Below are positions 1 through 7,761 of a DNA stretch of 33,349 nt, piece by piece. Numbering within the stretch: the first letter of the stretch is position 1; each line of letters starts with the position of its first letter. A program made the translations under genes and the position numbers. Source of the DNA: Akkermansiaceae bacterium (GTDB lineage Bacteria; Verrucomicrobiota; Verrucomicrobiia; Verrucomicrobiales; Akkermansiaceae); assembly GCA_017857425.1 (NCBI GenBank), contig JAFMDE010000006.1:1-33349 (forward strand), written 5' to 3'. The notes below the pieces were generated by a model. That model ran no database searches and was not told the origin of the DNA. It saw nothing but the letters and a program-made list of their open reading frames with translations.

Positions 1-110
1 CTAGGCTTTTCAATATCTAACTCATATTGCTGCGCCATCAATACCGATGAGATGCTCATCAGGGCCAGCAAGACGGACACAACCACTCTCTTACGTAATG
101 TTAAATTCAT
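1..110 (-). CDS. 5' end of a secreted protein gene, cut by the window edge
   Basis: Reading the - strand from an ATG at 110 gives 36 codons without a stop before the sequence runs out. The peptide starts MNLTLRKRVVV, continues with a hydrophobic stretch of about 15 residues and ends that stretch at VLMAQQ. This is a typical Sec signal peptide with a probable cleavage after Ala26. The mature part (QQYELDIEKP) is too short to identify. The gene is divergent from proS, with a ~190-base shared upstream region. Function unknown. Confidence 0.55.
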   Translation of the reverse strand, partial: MNLTLRKRVVVSVLLALMSISSVLMAQQYELDIEKP

Positions 111-152
111 ATTAAATAATTCTTCAAAGATATTAGCTGGCCAAAGCACCAC

Positions 153-182
153 TTGACCAGCAGAAACGAGAAATATTATACT
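153..182 (+). promoter_or_regulatory. Candidate sigma-70-type promoter for proS
   Basis: TTGACC at 153-158 is followed after 18 bases by TATACT at 177-182; an overlapping TATTAT lies at 174-179. This is the best promoter-like pair between the divergent secreted-protein gene and proS. It would give an untranslated leader of about 110 bases. Prediction by eye only. Confidence 0.35.
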
Positions 183-300
183 TTTTATCGTTATTTCGCC
201 TAGCTCTATGAAAGGCGTCATAGCGTAATGTCGATGTTTCTTCAGTTCCTGCACATCTCGCTTGTGCATTTCTCGTCAGTATGATTTGTAAAGCTGCAAC

Positions 301-1821
301 ATGGCAAAGCCACAAAAGACAGCGATTCAGCCCTCGCGCGCCGACGATTTCCCAGAATGGTATCAGCAGGTTGTCAAAGCTGCTGACATGGCTGAAAATT
401 CAGAAACCCGCGGTTGCATGGTCATCAAGCCCTGGGGCTATGGCATATGGGAACTTATCCAGCAGCAGCTCGATGTGCGTTTCAAGGAGACAGGACATCA
501 GAACGCTTATTTCCCCTTATTAATACCACTCTCTTATCTCGAAAAAGAGGCTGAACATGCCGAGGGCTTCGCTACGGAGTGCGCCGTTGTCACTCACCAT
601 CGGCTTGAGGCCATCAAAGATGATGAGGGCAAAACAAAAATGATTCCCGCTGGAAAGCTCACCGAGCCCTACGTCATCCGGCCTACCTCTGAAACAATCA
701 TCGGAGCTGCCTTCTCGCGTTGGATTGAATCCTATCGAGATCTGCCACTGCTCATCAATCAGTGGGCTAATGTGATGCGCTGGGAAATGCGTCCCCGCCT
801 CTTTCTGCGCACCGCCGAGTTCCTATGGCAAGAAGGCCACACCGCCCATGAGACCAAAGAGGAGGCCATCGAGGAAACACGCACCATCCACCAACTCTAT
901 GAAGAATTCCTTCGCGATCACCTTGCGATCCCAGTGATCGCTGGTGAAAAAACCGAAGCTGAACGTTTCCCGGGCGCAGATATGACGCTCACCGTAGAGG
1001 CGATGGTTCAGGACAAAAAAGCCATCCAGGCAGGCACCTCCCATTATTTGGGCACTAATTTTTCCAAGGCTCAAAACATCAGCTTCACGGGACGTGATGG
1101 CAACCAACAGCATGCCCACACAACCTCTTGGGGAGTCTCCACACGCCTCATCGGCACCATCATCATGGCTCACTCGGATGATGATGGCCTCGTGCTACCG
1201 CCTCGAGTAGCGCCATCACAAATTGTCATCGTGCCCGTCACACCCAAGGAGGACAGCCGAGATGCCATCATTGATGCCTGTCATGCCCTCGCAGAAATTC
1301 TACGCCGTGATTGTAGATACGCTGATCAGCCCCTGCGTGTTCACGTTGACGGTCGTGATTTGGGCGGTGGTGTTAAAAAGTGGGAATGGGTTAAAAAAGG
1401 TGCTCCGATCAGAATTGAGATAGGCCCACGCGATCTCGAATCAGGAAAAGTGTGCATGCAACGCCGCGACCAAGGGCCCATGGACAAAGACTTTTTACCC
1501 AAAGAGGACTTCATTCGCAACGCCTCGGATATCTTGCAAGATATCCACAATACACTACTTGCTCGCGCCACTGAGCTGCGTGACCAAAACATTACCGAAT
1601 GCGACAACATAGAAAACTTTGATCAACACTGGTCACAAGAATCACCGGGTTGGCTAATGACTCCGTGGAATGGCACGCGCGAGCAAGAGGAGGATCTCTC
1701 CAAGAAACACAAAATATCCATCCGCTGCCTACCACTCAAGCTCCAAGAAGGCGATCCTGCACCGTGTTTTCTTACTTCCGAACCTACCCGCCAGCGCGCT
1801 CTATGGGGGCGTAGCTACTAA
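301..1821 (+). CDS. proS: Prolyl-tRNA synthetase, archaeal/eukaryotic type
   Basis: Cytoplasmic class II aminoacyl-tRNA synthetase of 506 residues that attaches proline to tRNA-Pro. Class II signatures are present: RPTSETIIGAAFSRW (about 127-141), motif 2 around NVMRWEMRPRLFLRTAEF, and the motif 3 region HSDDDGLVLPPRVAP. An anticodon-binding domain follows (VIVPVTPKED onward). No editing domain sits between motifs 2 and 3, and the protein ends in GRSY; both mark the archaeal/eukaryotic form rather than the E. coli form. The C-terminal zinc domain looks degenerate: compared with the human protein as I remember it, three of four Cys positions are Asn457, Gln462 and Leu491, with only Cys489 kept. 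The start at 301 has no clear Shine-Dalgarno sequence. accD follows after 49 bases. Confidence 0.95.
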   Translation: MAKPQKTAIQPSRADDFPEWYQQVVKAADMAENSETRGCMVIKPWGYGIWELIQQQLDVRFKETGHQNAYFPLLIPLSYLEKEAEHAEGFATECAVVTHHRLEAIKDDEGKTKMIPAGKLTEPYVIRPTSETIIGAAFSRWIESYRDLPLLINQWANVMRWEMRPRLFLRTAEFLWQEGHTAHETKEEAIEETRTIHQLYEEFLRDHLAIPVIAGEKTEAERFPGADMTLTVEAMVQDKKAIQAGTSHYLGTNFSKAQNISFTGRDGNQQHAHTTSWGVSTRLIGTIIMAHSDDDGLVLPPRVAPSQIVIVPVTPKEDSRDAIIDACHALAEILRRDCRYADQPLRVHVDGRDLGGGVKKWEWVKKGAPIRIEIGPRDLESGKVCMQRRDQGPMDKDFLPKEDFIRNASDILQDIHNTLLARATELRDQNITECDNIENFDQHWSQESPGWLMTPWNGTREQEEDLSKKHKISIRCLPLKLQEGDPAPCFLTSEPTRQRALWGRSY

Positions 1822-1870
1822 TTATTTTTAGCTTTGGAATTTTTCATTTAGTACATAGAATCTCGAACAA

Positions 1871-2701
1871 ATGGGTATCTTCAACAAACCAAAACTCAGA
1901 GGTGCGGGTAACAAACGTGAGAGCATGCCCGATGACCTGTGGACCAAGTGCACGGATTGCGGCGAACTGATTCACGCACTTGACCTCAAGCAAAACCTCA
2001 ACGTTTGCACGAAATGTGAACATCATTTTCTCATCGGTTCTCACGAACGCATCCAGCTTCTTGCCGACCCTGGAAGTTTTCAGGAAACCAACGCCGGTCT
2101 CTTTTCCAAAAACCCACTTGGGTTTAGCAAGTATGAGGACAAGATTGACATGCTGCGGGAGAAAACCAAACTCAACGATGCCGTTGTGACAGGATCCCTA
2201 ACCATTGAAGGCAAGCCTGCCATGATCGCCGTCATGGACTTCAAGTTTTTTGCTGGCTCAATGGGCTCAGTTGTAGGGGAAAAAATCACCCGCGCCATAG
2301 AGCAGGCCATTGATGAAAAAAAAGCAGTCATCATTGTTTCAGCATCATCAGGTGCCCGCATGCAGGAAGGCATGCTCTCGCTCATGCAGATGGCAAAAAC
2401 CTGTGCTGCCCTAGCTCGCTTGTCAGAAGCCGGTCTGCCCTATATCTCAGTAATGACTCATCCTACCACCGGAGGAGTCACAGCTTCCTTTGCCACCATC
2501 GGTGACATTAACCTTGCCGAGCCTAAATGCATGATCGGATTTGCTGGCCCGCGAGTCGTTAAAGAGACCACTCACCAAGACCTACCGCCAGGCTTTCAGA
2601 CTGCTGAGTTCATGCTCGAACACGGCCTGATTGATGCCATCGTGAAGCGCAGTAAATTGCGTGCCAGACTTGGTGCGCTGCTTGGATACATGCTGCCATA
2701 A
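1871..2701 (+). CDS. accD: Acetyl-CoA carboxylase carboxyltransferase subunit beta
   Basis: Beta subunit of the carboxyltransferase that moves the carboxyl group from carboxybiotin to acetyl-CoA, the first step of fatty-acid synthesis, acting with AccA. The 276-residue protein has the N-terminal four-Cys zinc ribbon (Cys27, Cys30, Cys46, Cys49). It also has the crotonase-like core with SSGARMQEG, MTHPTTGGVTASFA and GFAGPRVVKET. Length and motifs are normal for AccD. folC begins within 60 bases downstream, the accD-folC order also known from proteobacteria, so co-transcription is likely. The ATG at 1871 gives the usual short basic N-terminus. Confidence 0.96.
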   Translation: MGIFNKPKLRGAGNKRESMPDDLWTKCTDCGELIHALDLKQNLNVCTKCEHHFLIGSHERIQLLADPGSFQETNAGLFSKNPLGFSKYEDKIDMLREKTKLNDAVVTGSLTIEGKPAMIAVMDFKFFAGSMGSVVGEKITRAIEQAIDEKKAVIIVSASSGARMQEGMLSLMQMAKTCAALARLSEAGLPYISVMTHPTTGGVTASFATIGDINLAEPKCMIGFAGPRVVKETTHQDLPPGFQTAEFMLEHGLIDAIVKRSKLRARLGALLGYMLP

Positions 2702-2759
2702 CGTAGCTCGTATCGCGTATTTAGTCCACAAACACTGGATGCCCAACCATCCCGTGCAG

Positions 2760-3989
2760 ATGACCTACAAAGAAGCGATCGACTGGCTTTACGGGACTCA
2801 GCAGTTTGGTATCAAACTTGGACTCGAGCAGCCCCGCAGATTACTTCGCGAGCTTCGTGCCTACCCCGCGACTGGAGTGAAGGTCATCCATGTCGCGGGA
2901 ACAAATGGCAAAGGTTCGACCTGTGCAATGATTGACGCCATCGCTCGCTCATGCGGTTTGTGCAGTGGACTTTTCACCTCACCTCACTTGATTAATTTCC
3001 GTGAACGCATCCGTGTCAATGGAGCTGAAATCAGTGAAGAAAAAACAGCTCAATACCTGACTGAGATCAGAGAACTCGTGGCTAGCTGGGAGCACCATCC
3101 TACATTTTTTGAGCTTACCCTTGCCCTTGGCATGATGCATTTTAAGCAGCAAGGTTGCGAGGTCATCGCCTTAGAAACAGGAATGGGAGGACGGCTTGAT
3201 GCGACTACGGCAGTGCCTGCCGATGTAGCAGTGATCACCCCAGTGGCGATGGACCACTCTCAATGGCTTGGCGAGACATTAGCCAAAATTGCAACAGAGA
3301 AAGCAGGCATCATGATTGCTGGCCAAGCTGTCTTAAGCAGCGCCCAAACTCCTGAAGCCAGAGATGTTCTTAAGAAACACGCTAATGACATCGGCTCTCC
3401 CATTCGTTTTATCACTGATCCATACACCGAATCAGAGATTAGTTTGAAGGGCCCCCATCAACTTTACAATGCCTCACTCGCCATTGCTGCCGCTGAGCAT
3501 GCACAGCTTCCAGTGAACACCAAAATCATCAGTGATGCACTGGCAAGCGTCAACTGGCCGGGACGCTTTGAGCGATGCTCGGCACCTGACTTGCCATCTG
3601 AAATCATCCTTGATGCTGCGCACAACGCACAAGCTGCTGAAGCTCTAACAAAAACATGGCAGGAGCAATACCCCCATTGCAAGGCAACCATGATCTTTGG
3701 AGCCGTGGAGGGTAAAAATACAGAGCTGGTGATCTCTATTCTATCTCGTATCGCTGCTCATATTCACCTTACCCCCATCGACTCACCTCGCTCGCTGAGC
3801 TCTGATGAGCTTGCCCGCTCGATCCATGCAGATACCCCGCACACAATCCACGCCAATATCGTTGATGCCATTGACAGTGCATGCCATCAGGCCTCAAACT
3901 CACCTGTTCTCATCTGCGGCTCGATTTTTCTCATCGGCCACGTCAAGGCGATGTTATCCCAAGAAAGCGCTCGCCCAAGCAGCCAGTAA
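2760..3989 (+). CDS. folC: Bifunctional folylpolyglutamate/dihydrofolate synthase
   Basis: Mur-ligase-superfamily enzyme that adds glutamate to folates and, in many bacteria, also makes dihydrofolate from dihydropteroate. The ATP-binding loop is at residues 45-53 (HVAGTNGKGST region), followed by LFTSPHL and the ALETGMGGRLDATT segment typical of FolC. An in-frame open stretch reaches back into accD. I chose the ATG at 2760 because its MTYKEAIDWLYG aligns with the usual FolC N-terminus. The ATG at 2739 (7 residues longer) is the alternative, and neither has a Shine-Dalgarno sequence. The last codons and the stop lie in a heptamer repeat (3985-4019). Probably in an operon with accD. Confidence 0.92.
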   Translation: MTYKEAIDWLYGTQQFGIKLGLEQPRRLLRELRAYPATGVKVIHVAGTNGKGSTCAMIDAIARSCGLCSGLFTSPHLINFRERIRVNGAEISEEKTAQYLTEIRELVASWEHHPTFFELTLALGMMHFKQQGCEVIALETGMGGRLDATTAVPADVAVITPVAMDHSQWLGETLAKIATEKAGIMIAGQAVLSSAQTPEARDVLKKHANDIGSPIRFITDPYTESEISLKGPHQLYNASLAIAAAEHAQLPVNTKIISDALASVNWPGRFERCSAPDLPSEIILDAAHNAQAAEALTKTWQEQYPHCKATMIFGAVEGKNTELVISILSRIAAHIHLTPIDSPRSLSSDELARSIHADTPHTIHANIVDAIDSACHQASNSPVLICGSIFLIGHVKAMLSQESARPSSQ

Positions 3990-4019
3990 CTAGTAGCTAG
4001 TGGCCAGTCGCCAGTGGCT
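3985..4019 (+). repeat. Heptamer tandem repeat at the folC stop
   Basis: Five consecutive 7-base units follow the pattern AGT-N-(A/G)-C-(C/T): AGTAACT, AGTAGCT, AGTGGCC, AGTCGCC, AGTGGCT. The first unit contains the folC stop codon TAA (3987-3989). The array ends about 57 bases before the nuclease gene. Function unknown; possibly a copy of a dispersed short repeat family. Confidence 0.75.
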
Positions 4020-4075
4020 AACGCAGCATTTCGCCTCTCTTCCCCGCACCAACAAGCAATTATACTCTACCCACA

Positions 4076-5428
4076 ATGTTTTTTCAATCACTCCTCCGCC
4101 GAAACGAGATTGGCGCCAATTCTTACCTCGTTGAGCTCGACGGCCATCGCATCGTACTTGATTCCGGCATGCACCCTAAGGAGGAAGGAATCGAATCCCT
4201 CCCTGCTCATCACGAGCTTGAATCTAGCAGCGTTGACTCCATTTTTGTCTCCCACTCCCACTTGGATCATTCCGGATCGCTCCCTGTGCTAATGAATGGC
4301 CAGCCAGATGCCGAGGTTTACATGACTCCTGCCACCTCCAAGCTTGTGGATGCCCTGCTGCACAATTCAGTCAATGTCATGGAGAGCAAACGCGTTGAAT
4401 TGGGAATTACGGATTACCCTTTCTACACGCATCGCGAGCTCGACCGGCTAGAAAAGCGCTGGCGCACCTTCAAATATGATCGCCCATTCCAGCTTAATGA
4501 AAATGTCCGCGCTAGCTTTCATGACGCAGGGCATATCCTTGGCTCTGCGGGCGTCATGTTAGAAACTATGGACAAACGCATTTTCTACACGGGTGATGTA
4601 CAGTTCGAAGATCAAACCCTCATTCCAGGTGCTAAACTTCCTGAGGAGGATATTGATATCCTTATCATCGAGACAACCCGTGGTGCCTCTCCTCGTGACG
4701 AGTCCTACAACCGCCAACAGGAGGAAAATAACTTTGCTGAGTCCATTAACCGCTGCCTGCGTGATGGTGGATCTGTCCTCGTCCCTGTATTTGCCATGGG
4801 TAAAACTCAGGAAGTTCTGAGCATGATTAACCGCTTCAAAACTGAGGGCATGATTCCCGATGCGCCCGTCTACATCGGCGGTCTCAGCACGAAAATGTCA
4901 CTCATCTTCGATGAGTTTGCAGACTCAACCCCGCGCAATCAACCCGGCTTTCGAGTCCTCAAGGACATGGAAGTCAAGACAGGTGGTCGCCGCCGTAAGC
5001 GCGCCCCTATCGTCTACCAGCCTGGAGCTATCTACGCCCTTTCCAGCGGTATGATGACTGAAAAGACAGTATCGAATAGTTTTGCACGCGGCTTTCTGGA
5101 TAACCCTAAAAACGCACTGCTCTTTGTCGGTTATGCAGACCCCGACTCCCCAGCAGGTCATATCCGCGCGGGCAAGCAAGGAGACCTCATCAACCTTGAT
5201 CCTGAACAGCCTCCCGTCCAGTTTAACTGCCCGATGAAGGTCTTCGATTTCTCAGGACACGCCACAAGAGACGACTTACTCGACTATATTTTGCGGGTAA
5301 AACCGAGCAAAACCATTCTCGTTCATGGCGATATTCAGGCAACCGAATGGTTCGCGGATCAGCTTCGCGAGAAACTCCCAACTACTGAGACGATCATTCC
5401 GAAGCCCGGAGCCAAATACTATTTCTAA
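4076..5428 (+). CDS. Beta-CASP metallo-beta-lactamase, probable RNA-processing exonuclease
   Basis: 450-residue protein of the CPSF73/Ysh1-like metallo-beta-lactamase family, which cleaves or trims RNA in the cytoplasm using two zinc ions. The zinc motif HSHLDH is at 60-65. Further metal ligands fit HDAGHILGSAG and YTGDVQF. The beta-CASP portion contains LVPVFAMGKTQEV and FSGHATRDDLLDYI, and the closing His lies in ILVHGD. The order and length match stand-alone bacterial members of this family, not the RNase J type with its extra C-terminal domain. The substrate cannot be told from sequence. It lies downstream of folC and before ompH, all on the same strand. Confidence 0.88.
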   Translation: MFFQSLLRRNEIGANSYLVELDGHRIVLDSGMHPKEEGIESLPAHHELESSSVDSIFVSHSHLDHSGSLPVLMNGQPDAEVYMTPATSKLVDALLHNSVNVMESKRVELGITDYPFYTHRELDRLEKRWRTFKYDRPFQLNENVRASFHDAGHILGSAGVMLETMDKRIFYTGDVQFEDQTLIPGAKLPEEDIDILIIETTRGASPRDESYNRQQEENNFAESINRCLRDGGSVLVPVFAMGKTQEVLSMINRFKTEGMIPDAPVYIGGLSTKMSLIFDEFADSTPRNQPGFRVLKDMEVKTGGRRRKRAPIVYQPGAIYALSSGMMTEKTVSNSFARGFLDNPKNALLFVGYADPDSPAGHIRAGKQGDLINLDPEQPPVQFNCPMKVFDFSGHATRDDLLDYILRVKPSKTILVHGDIQATEWFADQLREKLPTTETIIPKPGAKYYF

Positions 5429-5523
5429 TTCACCGGAAAATTCTCTGAACACTATAAAAGCAGGTGCAAAGCTCAGCTCGGGCATGCTGGACATAGTGTG
5501 ATCATCTTGTTAAAAGATATCCT

Positions 5524-6111
5524 ATGAATGGCACATCAACCATGCTCAGCAAGCGGTTCCTACACCTCATTGCATTCGCTTTGTTATTATCTTGGGTGCC
5601 CTTCACTGCGGCAGCTGACACACGCTGTGCCACGGTAAATACTGATAAAATTCTCAAGAACTACAAGAAGGCGAACGATCAAAGAAAAGACCTTCTTGCC
5701 AAACGAGATCAACATGATCAGAGGCTTGCGACCCTCGTTGCACGTCGCACCAAGGTCAGCAAAGCGATGGCGAGCTTGCGCGATGAGATCCTCAAGCAAG
5801 CCGAAACCACAGAAGCCAGAGAAATCTACCGTGGCCGGGCTGACAAACTAGTCAATCAGTATCAATCCCTGGAACGAGCAATCAACGAAATAGAAAATCT
5901 ACACCTGAAGCAGGCGAAGATAGATCTATCTATTTTCATACAAACGTCACTGGGCGAAATCCATGCAATGATTCATCAGTATGCACGCGATCACCAGTAT
6001 GATTGGATCATCGATACATCTGGACGATCCAGCAGCACCATATCCCCCCTCATCTACGCAAGAGATGCTGAGGATATCACCGATAAAATATTACAACACA
6101 TCAACCAATAA
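5524..6111 (+). CDS. OmpH/Skp-family periplasmic chaperone
   Basis: Probable periplasmic holdase for outer-membrane proteins, 195 residues. A Sec signal peptide covers about residues 1-31 (basic start, hydrophobic core, cut near TAAAD). The mature part opens with a strand like VNTDKILKNY, continues with a long charged helical region (about 45-150, coiled-coil-like tentacles) and ends with DWIIDTSGRSSS and DAEDITDKIL, the usual OmpH/Skp ending. An ATG at 5542 would also leave a signal peptide. The 95-base gap upstream holds a TATAAA (5453-5458) and a long-range inverted repeat, ACACTAT/ATAGTGT. Usually found near bamA and lpxD, but not here. Confidence 0.8.
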   Translation: MNGTSTMLSKRFLHLIAFALLLSWVPFTAAADTRCATVNTDKILKNYKKANDQRKDLLAKRDQHDQRLATLVARRTKVSKAMASLRDEILKQAETTEAREIYRGRADKLVNQYQSLERAINEIENLHLKQAKIDLSIFIQTSLGEIHAMIHQYARDHQYDWIIDTSGRSSSTISPLIYARDAEDITDKILQHINQ

Positions 6112-6132
6112 GCCTCTTCGATTGAGGCTATT
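6107..6132. terminator. Stem-loop between convergent ompH and metY
   Basis: AGCCTC (6111-6116) pairs with GAGGCT (6124-6129) around a 7-base loop, extended by AAT/ATT with one bulged base. It overlaps the ompH stop. A second weak hairpin (AGT-G-AAAAT / ATTTTACT, 6140-6160) follows. Neither has a clean T-run, so this is a weak bidirectional terminator candidate. Confidence 0.4.
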
Positions 6133-6164
6133 AAGTTGAAGTGAAAATACTAATTTTACTCAGT

Positions 6165-7451
6165 CTAGCTTAGAGTAGCTAGAGCCTGGTCGAGGTCAGC
6201 GATGATATCATCACTGTGTTCAATACCAACGCTGAGACGTATCAGGCCTGGGGTGATACCACCGGCAAGCTGTTGTTCAGCATTCAACTGACTATGTGTG
6301 GTCGTTGCTGGGTGAATCGCTAGGCTTTTTGCATCCCCTACATTGGCAAGGTGCAGAAACAGCTTTAGTGACTCGATCAACTTCTGGCCAGCATCGCTAC
6401 CATCTTTAAGTTCGAAGACAACCATGCCGCCGCCTTTACCCTTGAGGTATTTTTGGCAACGATCGTATTCAGGGTCATCTGCTAATCCAGGGAAACGCAC
6501 CCACTCCACAGCATCGTGCCCTTTTAGATACTCGGCTACTTTGAGCGCATTCTCTGAGTGCTTCTCCATCCTGAGCGGCAAGGTTTCAATACCCTGCAAG
6601 AATTGCCATGAGTTATCAGGGCTGATACAGGCACCGAGGTTACGCAAGGGCACTGTGCGCAAACGAAGGATGTAGGCTAATGGCGCCAATGGATCGGGCA
6701 GATCATGCCCCCAACGCAACCCGTGGTATGAGTTATCAGGCTCATCAAAAAGCGGATGCTTGCCACCCGCCCAGTTAAATTTTCCCGAATCCACCACAAT
6801 ACCTCCAAGTCCGATACCATGGCCGCCAAACCATTTGGTCAGTGAGTGAATGACAATATCGGCACCGTGGTCGAGTGGCTTGGTCAGATACGGGGTGGAG
6901 AAGGTAGCATCCACGATCAAAGGCAAGCCATGAGCGTGTGCAATCTTGGCAATCGCTTCGAGGTCGGCTACTTCGAGTGCTGGGTTGGATACCGTTTCAC
7001 AAAATAGGGCACGGGTGTTCTCATTAATTGCCTCTTCAAAATGAGCAGGGTCAGTGGAGTCCACAAGGCTGACATCAATGCCCATCTTCGGAAGGATATC
7101 GTTAAACATGGTGTAGCTACCACCATACAGATTGCGGGCAGAAACAATATTATCACCGGATTGAGCGAGGTTGATGATGCTGTTAAATATGGCCGCTGTT
7201 CCCGAAGCAAATCCCAAGCCTGCCATTTCATGGGCTCCTTCCAGCAGGCATACTCGCTTCTCCAACACGTCGGTTGTTGGGTTCATCAGGCGCGTGTAGA
7301 TATTACCGAGCTCTTTAAGAGCAAATAAATTTGCCGCATGCTCGGTGGAGTTGAAAACAAAAGAACTGGTGCGGTACAATGGCACCGCGCAAGCATTGGT
7401 GGTGGGATCTGGTTGTTGGCCTCCGTGGAGGCAAATCGTTTCTAGTTTCAT
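6165..7451 (-). CDS. metY: O-acetylhomoserine aminocarboxypropyltransferase (O-acetylhomoserine sulfhydrylase)
   Basis: PLP enzyme of the Cys/Met metabolism family, 428 residues, that makes homocysteine from O-acetylhomoserine and sulfide for methionine synthesis. The N-terminal ETICLHGGQ and YRTSSFVF, the LEGAHEMAGLGFASGTAA segment and the PLP-binding Lys206 in IHSLTKWFGGHG are visible. The long form with the GGKHPLFDEPDNSYHGL insertion points to MetY rather than the shorter cystathionine synthase/lyase types. O-succinyl substrates cannot be excluded. It is divergent from lysC, which also supplies the homoserine branch. A 12-bp tandem repeat lies 25-56 bases upstream of the start. I see no SAM riboswitch there. 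Confidence 0.92.
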   Translation of the reverse strand: MKLETICLHGGQQPDPTTNACAVPLYRTSSFVFNSTEHAANLFALKELGNIYTRLMNPTTDVLEKRVCLLEGAHEMAGLGFASGTAAIFNSIINLAQSGDNIVSARNLYGGSYTMFNDILPKMGIDVSLVDSTDPAHFEEAINENTRALFCETVSNPALEVADLEAIAKIAHAHGLPLIVDATFSTPYLTKPLDHGADIVIHSLTKWFGGHGIGLGGIVVDSGKFNWAGGKHPLFDEPDNSYHGLRWGHDLPDPLAPLAYILRLRTVPLRNLGACISPDNSWQFLQGIETLPLRMEKHSENALKVAEYLKGHDAVEWVRFPGLADDPEYDRCQKYLKGKGGGMVVFELKDGSDAGQKLIESLKLFLHLANVGDAKSLAIHPATTTHSQLNAEQQLAGGITPGLIRLSVGIEHSDDIIADLDQALATLS

Positions 7452-7475
7452 ATTGGTTATCGTTATGGATCTTGG

Positions 7476-7507
7476 TTTAGCTCTTAGTTTAGCTCTTAGT
7501 TTAGCTC
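7476..7507. repeat. 12-bp tandem repeat upstream of metY
   Basis: The unit TTTAGCTCTTAG occurs at 7476-7487 and 7488-7499, and a partial third copy TTTAGCTC at 7500-7507. On the metY strand each junction reads GCTAAACTAAGAG and offers TAAACT as a weak -10-like element, so copy number could affect promoter use. Confidence 0.8.
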
Positions 7508-7697
7508 ATCGCTGCAAATCGTTGAAAAGTAAATTTTTCTAGGCTAGATCTATGAGAAGGAAATGCAGTTGAAATGCTCATAAATGCTCATGCTTACCGC
7601 TCGAAATAGCAGGAACACCGGATATCAAAAGTAAAAAGAGCCTATCCAATCCTTAGTCTTGCCATCATAAAAAGAAATCTCTTGGCATTCCCCAGAC

Positions 7698-7725
7698 TTG
7701 ACGTAAAGCCTCGGCTGATTATGCT
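7698..7725 (+). promoter_or_regulatory. Candidate sigma-70-type promoter for lysC
   Basis: TTGACG at 7698-7703, a 16-base spacer, then TATGCT at 7720-7725. The predicted transcript start lies about 30 bases before the lysC ATG, which leaves no room for a lysine riboswitch. Confidence 0.45.
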
Positions 7726-7761
7726 GCGCCCCCCTCCGAATCAAGAAACGGACTGGCAAGC

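Larger units (their letters stand above)
7452..7761. other. Divergent metY-lysC intergenic region
   Basis: This 310-base gap holds no credible gene. It contains the 12-bp tandem repeat near metY and the lysC promoter near its right end. An ATGCTCA direct repeat (7574-7580 and 7584-7590) lies in the middle. A lysine or SAM riboswitch was looked for and not recognised. Confidence 0.6.

Noticed and set aside
2661-2759. Longer folC frame starting inside accD
   Set aside because: The added residues do not resemble FolC, and they overlap coding sequence of accD.
7452-7761. SAM riboswitch for metY or lysine riboswitch for lysC
   Set aside because: No recognisable conserved core on either strand, and the predicted lysC leader is only about 30 bases.
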